Assembly (NCBI RefSeq): GCF_024494655.1
Contig: NZ_JANHDL010000002.1
Coordinates: forward strand, 496,001 to 560,000
Reading direction: 5' to 3'
Origin: Halorubrum laminariae
GTDB taxonomy: Archaea > Halobacteriota > Halobacteria > Halobacteriales > Haloferacaceae
Length of the DNA: 64,000 nucleotides
A program made the translations under genes and the position numbers. Below are positions 1 to 7,092 of the stretch, in pieces (positions within the stretch are counted from its first letter, which is position 1; each line of letters begins with the position of its first letter). Below the pieces are notes generated by a model. The model did not search any database. It was not told where the DNA came from and saw only the letters and a program-made list of their open reading frames with translations.

Positions 1-1
1 C

Positions 2-1273
2 CAGCAGGGAGGCCTCTGGTACGGCGTCACCGCGGCGTACACCTACCTACTCGGTGTGCTCGGCGTGGTCCCGATACTCGGGCTCGTGTCGAGCCGCGCG
101 ACCGCGTTCCGCGGCCAGAGTGCGGCGCTGCTCGTCGCGATCGTGACGCCGTGGTCCACGAACATCCTCTACAACGCTGGCGCGCTCTCCTCGGCCGGGA
201 TCGATCCGACGCCGATCGCGTTCGCGGTCTCCGGTGTCGCGTATCTCGGCGCGATCAGGCGCTTCAGGTTGTTCGGAGCCAACCCGGCCCCCACGTGGCG
301 CGCCAAGGAGTTCCTGTTCGACCATATCCACGAGGGCGCGATCGTCGTCGACGGCCACGACACGATAGTCGAGATCAACCAGACGGGAGCGGCGATCCTC
401 GACGTTGACGCGGATCGCGCGCTCGGCTCCGCCGCGTCCGAGTTGCTCCCCGTGAGCGGACCGATACAAGCTGACGGCGGTCGGGACTTCCTGACCGTCG
501 GGACCGAGTCGACGTCGCAGTCGTACGACGTGACCGTGACGGAACTCACCGATCGCCGCGACCACACCCTCGGCTACGTGTTCACGCTCCACAACGTCAC
601 GCGGTACCTCCAGCAACAACAGCGGCTGAAAGTGCTCAATCGGGTGCTCAGACACAACATCCGGACCGAGGCGAACATCATACAGGGGTACGCAGAGCGC
701 ACCGCAGACGAGACGGCCGAGACGATCAAGCGACGGACCATGCGGATCGTCGAACTCAGCGAGAAGGGCCGCGACGCGATCGACCTGTTCGAGGACGCCG
801 TCGGCGAGTGGAACCAGTCGTCGCTCGACTCGCTCGTCGACGACTGCATCGCCGGTGCCCGCGACGCATTTCCCGACGTGACCTTCGACTTGGAGCGCCC
901 CGCCGAGGACGCGACGGTTCCGAACGGTGTTGCAGTCGTGGTGAACAACCTGATCGAGAACGCCGCGGTGCACAACGACCGGGCGGATCGGCGCGTGACC
1001 GTCTCGGCGCGGGTCGACGGCGACCGCGCCGTGGTGCGGGTCACAGACAACGGTCCCGGCATCGACGAGTACGAGCTCGACATCCTCGATTCGGGCACCG
1101 AGACCCCGCTCCGACACGGGAGCGGACTCGGCTTGTGGCTCGTGAAGTGGGGTACCGAGACGATCGGCGGCTCGGTCGACTTCGAGTCCACCGAGCCGAC
1201 CGGAACGGTCGCCACGCTGACCGTCCCGCTGAGCGATCCGGAGCGGCGAACGCCCGCACCGAGAGACGGGTGA
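2..1273 (+). CDS. Sensor histidine kinase, 5' end outside window
   Basis: The reading frame is open from base 2, so the gene begins upstream and about 423 codons are visible. The first ~75 residues are hydrophobic helices, as in the seven-helix N-terminal sensor module of haloarchaeal kinases. A PAS-like domain follows (the segment starting EFLFDHIHEGAIVVDG), then a dimerisation helix with the haloarchaeal phosphoacceptor motif LRHNIR (His near base 652), and an HATPase domain with N box (NNLIENA), G1 box (DNGPGID) and G2 box (HGSGLGLW). It would autophosphorylate at the membrane and pass phosphate to an unknown regulator; none is adjacent downstream. Family assignment is secure; the signal is unknown. 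Confidence 0.9.
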   Translation, partial: QQGGLWYGVTAAYTYLLGVLGVVPILGLVSSRATAFRGQSAALLVAIVTPWSTNILYNAGALSSAGIDPTPIAFAVSGVAYLGAIRRFRLFGANPAPTWRAKEFLFDHIHEGAIVVDGHDTIVEINQTGAAILDVDADRALGSAASELLPVSGPIQADGGRDFLTVGTESTSQSYDVTVTELTDRRDHTLGYVFTLHNVTRYLQQQQRLKVLNRVLRHNIRTEANIIQGYAERTADETAETIKRRTMRIVELSEKGRDAIDLFEDAVGEWNQSSLDSLVDDCIAGARDAFPDVTFDLERPAEDATVPNGVAVVVNNLIENAAVHNDRADRRVTVSARVDGDRAVVRVTDNGPGIDEYELDILDSGTETPLRHGSGLGLWLVKWGTETIGGSVDFESTEPTGTVATLTVPLSDPERRTPAPRDG

Positions 1274-1303
1274 CGGCCGCACCGGTCACGAGGGGTTAAG
1301 ATC

Positions 1304-1393
1304 GTGGTCGGCGAGCGCACCGATCCGGCCGTCGCCGAGTTCGCATATTTGTTCACCGAGGACCTCGGCAAGAAGATCGGAGCGGGGTTCTAC
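1304..1393 (+). pseudogene. Fragment of a gene interrupted by the IS element
   Basis: A GTG-initiated frame encodes about 30 residues ending LGKKIGAGFY directly before the inferred left end of the IS element. Joining base 1393 to base 3937 keeps the frame and adds Glu-Tyr-Asp-stop (TAG at 3946-3948), giving a GAGFYEYD terminus. Such GFYEY ends are common at the C-terminus of 3-hydroxyacyl-CoA dehydrogenases, but the remaining residues do not clearly match, so the parent gene is not identified. Even rejoined it would be only ~33 codons, so it was probably a remnant before the insertion. Confidence 0.4.
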
Positions 1394-1412
1394 AGGCGGA
1401 GCAGGCCGAGTG

Positions 1413-1433
1413 CCTCGGGGCTTGACCCCGAGG
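1413..1433. repeat. Left-end hairpin of the IS200/IS605 element
   Basis: An 8-bp stem (CCTCGGGG / CCCCGAGG) closes a 5-nt loop (CTTGA). The same 21 nt recur at the right end (3908-3928). In this family such hairpins are recognised by TnpA as single-stranded DNA structures. Confidence 0.8.
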
Positions 1434-1452
1434 GTGAAGGCCGTACGCTCCG

Positions 1453-1851
1453 CTAAACGTGTTCCGTTCTCTCGATATCCTGCTCAATCGTGTCGGTTGA
1501 AACATCGCCTGCCGTCCCCACGTAGTACGATTCCTCCCAAAACCCACCGCCCCATAGGTACTCCTCCAAGAACGGTTCGTACTGTTCCCACATCTCCCGT
1601 GCCGTGATGCTCTTGACCGTCCGTACAATCTCGCTCGGTGCGTGCTTCGGATGGGCTGACAGGAACAGGTGTACGTGGTCGAGAGAAATGTGCAATGACA
1701 GTATTTCGTAGCCGTACTCATCGCATACGTCGCGGAAAATCGCTTCCAGCGAATCCTCGATTGAGTCGAGAATCGTGTGGCGATACTTCGGACACCACAC
1801 GAAATGGTAGTTGACGTTGTACACCGTGTGATTCGACCGCTTCTCACCCAT
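1453..1851 (-). CDS. tnpA: IS200/IS605-family transposase TnpA (Y1 HUH)
   Basis: A 132-residue protein, the usual length for single-domain Y1 transposases. It has the His-x-His metal-binding pair (HVH, residues 59-61) after a hydrophobic strand, and a Tyr-Tyr-Val-Gly-Thr segment with the catalytic tyrosine at about residue 110. It would cut and rejoin single-stranded element ends through a 5'-phosphotyrosine link. It reads leftward, divergent from the DUF2080-passenger-tnpB operon, with which it shares an AT-rich 53-bp intergenic region. No frameshift is seen. Identification is firm. Confidence 0.95.
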   Translation of the reverse strand: MGEKRSNHTVYNVNYHFVWCPKYRHTILDSIEDSLEAIFRDVCDEYGYEILSLHISLDHVHLFLSAHPKHAPSEIVRTVKSITAREMWEQYEPFLEEYLWGGGFWEESYYVGTAGDVSTDTIEQDIERTEHV

Positions 1852-1870
1852 ATCGAACCCAATCCACCAA

Positions 1871-1904
1871 CACAGTTAAGTATATCTAAAGTATATACTC
1901 TTGT
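1871..1904. promoter_or_regulatory. Divergent promoter region of the IS element
   Basis: This stretch between tnpA and the DUF2080-like gene has overlapping TATA-like runs (TTAAGTATATC, AGTATATAC). The rightward start codon follows within 5-25 nt, so the rightward mRNA is probably leaderless. It is conspicuously AT-rich against its surroundings. Confidence 0.5.
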
Positions 1905-2060
1905 ATGGCGAATCGCTTTGAAATCGACGGTGAGGAGGTTCTCGACGGTGAGGTCAAGCCGTTCGGGAACAGTGCCCACGTCACCGTCCCTAAACGCTGG
2001 CGTGGGACTGACGTGAAAGTCGTCCGAACCTCAGAACCCGACGGAGGAGATGATGAGTAG
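1905..2060 (+). CDS. DUF2080-like transposase-associated protein
   Basis: A 51-residue protein with the core VKPFGNSAHVTVPKRW, which matches the haloarchaeal DUF2080 family of small proteins encoded just upstream of tnpB in IS200/IS605 elements. The motif resembles an AbrB/SpoVT swapped-hairpin DNA-binding strand pair (F-G-N-S...V-P), so a role as regulator of the element is plausible but unproven. It overlaps the next gene by 11 nt. It was too short for routine ORF calling but is well supported by position and motif. Confidence 0.8.
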   Translation: MANRFEIDGEEVLDGEVKPFGNSAHVTVPKRWRGTDVKVVRTSEPDGGDDE

Positions 2061-2625
2061 TAGTACGACAACCGAGTCTGCTCGAACTGCTTCCATCGTT
2101 CAGATACTCTGTGAGGCCGAGGGAAAGGACGTTGTTCTTCGGTTCGATGGGTCGATGAGTGCCCCCACATCGAAATATGACGGGTCATCGTACCACCACG
2201 ACATACTCCCCAAGGCAACCCTAAACGCAACTATATCGCGTGCCAGCATCGAAGACGAAGGGGAGACGCTCATGTGTTTTGCAAAAATCTCGCTGGACGA
2301 ATTAGACCGGGTGGGGATTGACCCCTTCATCGTGTACACAGAGCCGGTTGATGAACAACCAGAATACTGTGTTGTGGACATTAATGCGTCCCGTCAGTGG
2401 TGGCTTGATGAGTACGAGGAATTGACGCGAGAGGAAGCAGAACAAGCAATCAACAACGGGCGTGAAGAAGAAGTTCTGCCGCCGTGGGATGGCCTCCCCA
2501 CCGTTACGGTCAACGTTGAACGCACCCTAGAGTGCCATGAAAAGTCGTATGATTCTGGATTTCATGTCCAATATGCCTCACCGACCCACGAGATTGGGTG
2601 GCTTATTGACGTTCGAATTAAATGA
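2050..2625 (+). CDS. Unrecognised passenger protein inside IS200/IS605 element
   Basis: A 191-residue soluble, acidic protein that I do not recognise. It lies between the DUF2080-like gene (11-nt overlap) and tnpB (ATGA overlap at 2622-2625), so all three are probably translated from one mRNA. Elements of this type usually have the DUF2080-like gene directly followed by tnpB. It has a Ser/Thr-rich N-terminus, a central part rich in beta-type sequence, a Trp-Trp-Leu-Asp-Glu segment near residue 117, an acidic helix, and an Ile-Gly-Trp-Leu near the C-terminus. No membrane segments, Cys pairs or nuclease motifs are seen. ATG 2053 is an alternative start. Confidence 0.75.
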   Translation: MMSSSTTTESARTASIVQILCEAEGKDVVLRFDGSMSAPTSKYDGSSYHHDILPKATLNATISRASIEDEGETLMCFAKISLDELDRVGIDPFIVYTEPVDEQPEYCVVDINASRQWWLDEYEELTREEAEQAINNGREEEVLPPWDGLPTVTVNVERTLECHEKSYDSGFHVQYASPTHEIGWLIDVRIK

Positions 2626-3896
2626 CTACTAATCCCCTCGTCAAGACTCTGGACTTCCAACTCGACATTCAGAGTGACAACGAGGGTCTGTTGTACGACG
2701 CCACGCTCGAAGCCCGCTCGGTGTACAACGAAACCATCCGTCTCGCCAAAGAAGGCGTGGACTGGAATACGATTCCCGACCGCGTGGCCGACGACGCCAA
2801 CCTCGTGAAGAACACGACTCAGCGTGTCGTCGCTAAGGCTCTCGGTGCGATGGAGAACTACTACGAGTACGACGACTTCGGACTCCCAAGCCACACCAAG
2901 GAAGGCACGTACCCGCTTCGTGCGAACTACGAGGAGGGGTACAACCTGACGCTCACCGACGAAGGGGACGTGGCGTTCCGAATCAGCGCGAAACCGTACA
3001 AACACGTCAAGGGCGTCCTCGAAGGGAGTGACGCGCACCTCGATATTCTCAAGACCGCACTCGAAAGCGATGAGTGGAAGGTTGGGACGGCAGAAGCCCT
3101 GTTCCACAACGATACTCCCGAGTTGCACGTCAACGTCACCAACACCGAACAAACCGTTCGGGACAAGGAAGACTCACGGATTGTCGTGGGTGTGGACGTG
3201 AACGAAGACAACGTGGCTCTTACCGCACTCTCCGAGGATGGCGTCGAGGACACGTTGGTTATTGACTTCCCCGAAATCAAGTTCGAGCGTCACCGCTACT
3301 TCACGATGCGAAAGCGCGTGCAGAATGCGGGGAAGGACAGCATCCACGACACGCTGGAAGGGCGTGAAGAACGGTTCGTCCGCGACCGGCTCCACAAAGT
3401 GTCTCGGCACACCGTGGAGTGGAGTCAGCAGTTCGAGAGGCCGTGCATCGTCTTTGAAGACCTCAAAGAGATGCGCGACAGTATCGACTACGGCACGCGG
3501 ATGAACCGACGCTTGCACCACCTCCCGTTCCGTGCCCTACAGTTCTATACGTCGTACAAGGCGTCGTTCGAGGGAATCCCGACTGCGTGGATTGACCCTG
3601 CGTACACGAGCCAACGGTGTCCGATATGCGGACACACAGAGCGTGCGAACCGTCATAAGAAGCGGTTCAAGTGCACGTCCTGCGAGCATCAAGACCACAG
3701 CGACCGTGGTGCAAGCGTCAATATCGCCGTGAAAGGCATCAAGAAGCATCAGGACTGGAATGTGCCTGCTCTCAACAGCCTTCCCGTTGTTCGGAAGGTG
3801 CGACGGCAGGCATCGGGGGCCGTGGACGCCCCGACCGTGACCCACGCGACCGTTCGAGGCTATCAGGCCGATGGTCGGATGGGAGTATCCGACTAA
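2622..3896 (+). CDS. tnpB: TnpB-family RNA-guided endonuclease
   Basis: A 424-residue protein with all TnpB hallmarks: RuvC-I aspartate in GVDVNED (D192), RuvC-II glutamate in VFEDL (E279), a Cys4 zinc ribbon (CPIC at 333-336, CTSC at 351-354) and RuvC-III aspartate (D361) in HSDRGASVN. TnpB proteins, the ancestors of Cas12, cut DNA guided by an RNA from the element's right end and favour retention of the element. The catalytic set is complete, so the enzyme is probably active. It overlaps the passenger gene by 4 nt, and its stop is 40 nt before the element end, where a guide RNA would end. Confidence 0.95.
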   Translation: MTTNPLVKTLDFQLDIQSDNEGLLYDATLEARSVYNETIRLAKEGVDWNTIPDRVADDANLVKNTTQRVVAKALGAMENYYEYDDFGLPSHTKEGTYPLRANYEEGYNLTLTDEGDVAFRISAKPYKHVKGVLEGSDAHLDILKTALESDEWKVGTAEALFHNDTPELHVNVTNTEQTVRDKEDSRIVVGVDVNEDNVALTALSEDGVEDTLVIDFPEIKFERHRYFTMRKRVQNAGKDSIHDTLEGREERFVRDRLHKVSRHTVEWSQQFERPCIVFEDLKEMRDSIDYGTRMNRRLHHLPFRALQFYTSYKASFEGIPTAWIDPAYTSQRCPICGHTERANRHKKRFKCTSCEHQDHSDRGASVNIAVKGIKKHQDWNVPALNSLPVVRKVRRQASGAVDAPTVTHATVRGYQADGRMGVSD

Positions 3897-3907
3897 ACCA
3901 CGGGAAG

Positions 3908-3928
3908 CCTCGGGGCTTGACCCCGAGG
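3908..3928. repeat. Right-end hairpin of the IS element; candidate omegaRNA 3' part
   Basis: This is the second copy of the 21-nt palindrome, in the same orientation as the left copy. It lies between the tnpB stop and the inferred right boundary. In TnpB systems the guide RNA covers the 3' end of tnpB and the right end, with the guide taken from flanking DNA, here from 3937 onward. That RNA is an inference. Confidence 0.65.
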
Positions 3929-3944
3929 CGGTTCACGAGTACGA

Positions 3945-4616
3945 CTAGGCGCTCTCGCGTTCCTCGTCTCCTGCCGTCCACCGCCGCGCGCCCGGGAGGA
4001 GCCCGATCAGCGTCGTCACGTACCCGAACTTGAACAGCCCGATCTGTGAGAGCGCGCCGAGGACGAACACGGCGAGGAACGCCGGCGCGGCGAGGTCGAA
4101 CAACAGCGGTTCGACGGTCGGCCCCGCGGCGGCCGACTCCAGGCTCGCGGGCGTGATCGATCGGGAGGCGAACGCCGCGCCGATGAACGCCGTCGAGACG
4201 ACAAGCGTCGTCCGACTTGACACGAAGCCGAACAGCGCGCCGACCGCGACGCCGGCCAGCGTCGCGCCGACGAGAAGCAGCGTGCCCTCGATTCCGCCTG
4301 CGTCGGCCGCGTAGAGGGGGCCGACCGCGAACCGTCCGGCGAATCCGCCGACGAGTCCGCCGATGGCGACGACCGCGAACGAAAGTCCAGCGTACGCGAG
4401 GAAGCCGCCGATCGCGGCACCGACCGCGACGGCCACGCCGGTCAGGACGACGCCGTCGACCGCGACGACGCCGAGGAGGCTCGGGGCGACGACGTAGCCC
4501 GCGCCGCCGCCGACGAGGATTCCGGTCAGCGTGACCGCGTACACGGAGACCGCGGCACCGACGAACGCGAGCAACAGCCCGGCGACGACCAGGCCGGCGG
4601 TGAGTGGAGTGAGCAT
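3945..4616 (-). CDS. Multi-pass membrane protein, DUF4203/TMEM198-like
   Basis: A 223-residue protein made almost entirely of Gly/Ala/Val-rich hydrophobic helices (about seven or eight) with a short charged C-terminus. The pattern of paired helices with G-G-x-G turns resembles DUF4203/TMEM198 proteins; this is a resemblance, not a firm match. The ATG at 4616 was chosen because the first helix begins right after it, while the longer frame adds a non-hydrophobic stretch from the promoter region. The stop overlaps the flank of the neighbouring IS element, only 9 bp from its right end. Function unknown. Confidence 0.75.
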   Translation of the reverse strand: MLTPLTAGLVVAGLLLAFVGAAVSVYAVTLTGILVGGGAGYVVAPSLLGVVAVDGVVLTGVAVAVGAAIGGFLAYAGLSFAVVAIGGLVGGFAGRFAVGPLYAADAGGIEGTLLLVGATLAGVAVGALFGFVSSRTTLVVSTAFIGAAFASRSITPASLESAAAGPTVEPLLFDLAAPAFLAVFVLGALSQIGLFKFGYVTTLIGLLPGARRWTAGDEERESA

Positions 4617-4738
4617 GTGCGGACGTGGCTCCCGGTCGGCCTTAAATTGTCGAGGGGGAACGTGGCCGCGGTGGTCGCCGTCGAGCGTTCGCGAGGCAAG
4701 CGAGACGTGCGTCCCCACCCCGGGCTAGGTGGCCCGGC

Positions 4739-6346
4739 TTACGCCAAGAAGACGTGTCGCGGGCGGTCAGCGAGCACTTCGCGGCCCCACTGGACCGTCT
4801 CACGGAACTCGTCGGAGCCGAAGAAGGCCATCGCGTCGTCTTTCGCCTCCCACTGACTGGCGATGAACATGTCGTTCTCGTCCTCGACGTTCGTCATCAG
4901 GTCGGTCTCGACGTGGCCGTCCATCTCCGCGAGGATATCGCCGACCTCGTCGAAGGTGTCGCCGAACTCCTCGCGGTAGTCAGGCTTGACGGTGTAGAAC
5001 ATGCCCATCGTGCCGAAGCCGGACTCCTCGCCGGCGCGGGCGACGATACCCGGGAGTTCGGAGAGAAAACCGGCCGCCGTCTCGGCCGCGGAGGCGGTGT
5101 CCCAGATGGAGACGACCGCGGCGCGGTCGGTCGCGCGGCCCTCGTAGACGGCCGTTTTCACGTGCGTGCCGTAGTGATCGAAGTTGCCGCGGAGCCCTTC
5201 GACCTCGTCGAACAGTTCGTCGACGTCAGCCTCGCTGTACAGGACCGTCGCGTACACGTCTTCGCCGTGGGGTTTCCCAGCGTAGATATCGAGGTCGGCG
5301 AGTTCGCCGCGGATGTCCGCCGCAGCGTCGTCGGACGCGTCGCCGTGGCGGTCCTGCTGATCCCTTTCCTCGCCGTCCGCGTGCGGGTGGTCGCCCTCGA
5401 CGTTCGTGCCCTCCTCGCCGTGGGGGTGATCGCCGTGTGCGGACCCGCCGCCGGAGCCGCGATGACCCTCGCCGCGACCGCCGGCGTCGCCGTGGTGACC
5501 GCTCTCGCCGTGGTGGCCGCCCTCCACGTCCGCGTCGTGGTGACCGTTCACCTCTCTACCGCCGTCGCCCGTCGGTACCGTCTCGCCGGTGAGGAACGCG
5601 CCGAGGTCGGCGGGCGGGAACCGACGCCCGATGTAGAAGTCGCCGAACTCGCCGTACCGCGAGGAGGCGGGATCGAAGCGCATCTCGTAGACGATGTCCT
5701 TGATGTCCGTTGGGTCGGAGCCGAACAGCGTGACGCCCCACTCGTGGTCGTCGAGCCCCACGGAGGAGGCGATCACCTGTTTGATCTTCCCGGCGTACTC
5801 CTTACCGACCTCGCCGTGGTCGGCCATGAGGTCGGCGCGGTCCGAAAAGGAGAGGTCGTACCAGTTGTACTCCTCGCCGCGGCGCTTGCTCATCGGGTAG
5901 AAACAGACGTACTCGTCGTCAGGGATGTCGGGCGTGAGCTTCCCCTCGATGTAGCTTCGGAGGCCCTCGTCGACCGACTCTGGATCCGCGAAGTACTCGT
6001 CGGAGACGTAGCCGGAGACCTCGGTGACGGACACGTACGAGGTCGTCCGCTCGGTGAACGCCGCGAGCGCCGTGTCCTCGAATCGCCGCTCGATCGCCGA
6101 AAGGTCATCGAGGGACGGGCGGAAGTGGACGAACAGCAGGTCGGCTTTGTGTCCGAGTACGGAGAACAGTCCAGAGTCGCCCTCGTTGGCGTCTGTGACC
6201 TGTTCGCGGTGGCGCAGGAAGGATTTTCCCTCCTCGATCGCCCGCCGTCGCTCGCGTTCTGGGGCGTCGCGCCACGCGTCCCAGTCGATCGACCGGAAGT
6301 CGTGCAGCGCGAACCAGCCCTCTTCGGTCTGTGGAGCCTCGACCAT
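4739..6346 (-). CDS. pitA: Chlorite dismutase/HemQ-like heme protein fused to ABM domain
   Basis: A 535-residue fusion. Residues ~8-250 are a Cld-superfamily domain most like coproheme decarboxylase (HemQ), with the FYPMSKRR motif (Tyr150), a candidate proximal heme ligand His177 in MADHG, and EMRFDPASSRYGEFG. Residues ~255-345 are a linker with about 13 histidines in HH, HGDHPH and similar repeats. The C-terminal part has one degenerate and one clear antibiotic-biosynthesis-monooxygenase fold (~440-530). The architecture matches the haloarchaeal PitA protein. In related archaea the Cld domain is thought to make heme b from coproheme. The start at 6346 precedes the first conserved block; the longer frame crosses promoter sequence. 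Confidence 0.88.
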   Translation of the reverse strand: MVEAPQTEEGWFALHDFRSIDWDAWRDAPERERRRAIEEGKSFLRHREQVTDANEGDSGLFSVLGHKADLLFVHFRPSLDDLSAIERRFEDTALAAFTERTTSYVSVTEVSGYVSDEYFADPESVDEGLRSYIEGKLTPDIPDDEYVCFYPMSKRRGEEYNWYDLSFSDRADLMADHGEVGKEYAGKIKQVIASSVGLDDHEWGVTLFGSDPTDIKDIVYEMRFDPASSRYGEFGDFYIGRRFPPADLGAFLTGETVPTGDGGREVNGHHDADVEGGHHGESGHHGDAGGRGEGHRGSGGGSAHGDHPHGEEGTNVEGDHPHADGEERDQQDRHGDASDDAAADIRGELADLDIYAGKPHGEDVYATVLYSEADVDELFDEVEGLRGNFDHYGTHVKTAVYEGRATDRAAVVSIWDTASAAETAAGFLSELPGIVARAGEESGFGTMGMFYTVKPDYREEFGDTFDEVGDILAEMDGHVETDLMTNVEDENDMFIASQWEAKDDAMAFFGSDEFRETVQWGREVLADRPRHVFLA

Positions 6347-6452
6347 ACGCCGACTTGGGACGCCGTGACTTAGGGGTTTGTGAGTCGTCTCGGCGGGCGA
6401 AAGCGGCGTCACTCCCGAAGGTTGATACCGGGCACCCGCGATTACTCGGACT

Positions 6453-6662
6453 ATGTCCAGTGACGAGCCGTCCGTCCCGATCGTGTGCACCGAGTGCGAG
6501 ACGGAGACCCGCGTCCCTCTGTCCGACCTCGAGGGGGCGCTCACCAGACACAACGACGGGAAACACGACGGCGAAGAGGTGGCCGAGGTCGACCCTGACT
6601 TGAAAGATCAGCTCGCCGACCTCGTCGCCGACGACCTCGGGCTGTTCGACGAGGCGGAGTAG
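6453..6662 (+). CDS. Small zinc-finger-like protein
   Basis: A 69-residue acidic protein with a Cys-x-x-Cys pair (CTEC, residues 12-15) and a later His pair (HNDGKH), enough for one zinc site. It starts at the ATG 107 bp from the divergently read pitA-like gene. Such zinc micro-proteins are abundant in haloarchaea and often regulatory. Partner and function unknown. Confidence 0.7.
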   Translation: MSSDEPSVPIVCTECETETRVPLSDLEGALTRHNDGKHDGEEVAEVDPDLKDQLADLVADDLGLFDEAE

Positions 6663-6761
6663 GTCGACGGGACGGAATGGGTCGTCGAGATGCGTGACGT
6701 TTCGGCGCTCGATTCGGTCAGGGGATTCAGACGCGACCGCGACGCGCCGGCGACTCGAGAC

Positions 6762-6992
6762 TCAGTCGTCTTGGGCGAGCGCGCCCCGGGGATGCCCCTT
6801 ATGCTGGAGGTTCCGGTTGTCGCGCTTTCGCGTCACCGTCGCCGGAATGACCTCTGTCACCTCGGATCGGGGGCGTCCCGTGTATCCGTGACCGGAATAC
6901 TCGGCGCAATGGGCCATTGCGTCGTGTGATCCCTCCCACGGGCCGGCCTCACAGTCGTCTGCGGTACAGACGAACACGATGTCTTCAGACAT
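6762..6992 (-). CDS. Small zinc-finger-like protein
   Basis: A 76-residue protein whose N-terminal half has Cys9, Cys14, then His and His-Cys residues (SHDAMAHC) and a final His in the SGHGYTG segment, consistent with a single C2H2-type zinc site. The C-terminus is basic and may bind nucleic acid. The ATG at 6992 was chosen: TATA-like TTTATACG lies about 25 nt upstream, typical of a leaderless mRNA, and upstream codons have no conserved look. Function unknown. Confidence 0.65.
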   Translation of the reverse strand: MSEDIVFVCTADDCEAGPWEGSHDAMAHCAEYSGHGYTGRPRSEVTEVIPATVTRKRDNRNLQHKGHPRGALAQDD

Positions 6993-7092
6993 GTTGTCCG
7001 ACCGTTCCACCGGGGCGTATAAAAGCGCTGTACCCCAATTATCAGAATAGATATCAAGTTGGGGACGAGGGTCGAGGACCGATGTCGGCGGG

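Larger units (their letters stand above)
1394..3936 (+). mobile_element. Complete IS200/IS605-type insertion sequence with passenger gene
   Basis: The element holds a divergent Y1 HUH transposase (tnpA) and a three-gene rightward operon: DUF2080-like protein, unknown 191-aa protein, TnpB. Both ends carry an identical 21-nt imperfect palindrome (8-bp stem, 5-nt loop), 19 nt inside the left end and 8 nt inside the right end, in direct orientation; IS200/IS605 elements have subterminal hairpins instead of terminal inverted repeats. The ends were inferred by restoring the interrupted frame: the left flank stops at TTCTAC and the element ends in GTTCAC. All genes look intact, so the element may be active. 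Confidence 0.8.

Noticed and set aside
4754..6373. A 539-codon plus-strand frame opposite the pitA-like gene
   Set aside because: Val/Ala/Arg-rich shadow; the Cld and ABM motifs are on the minus strand.
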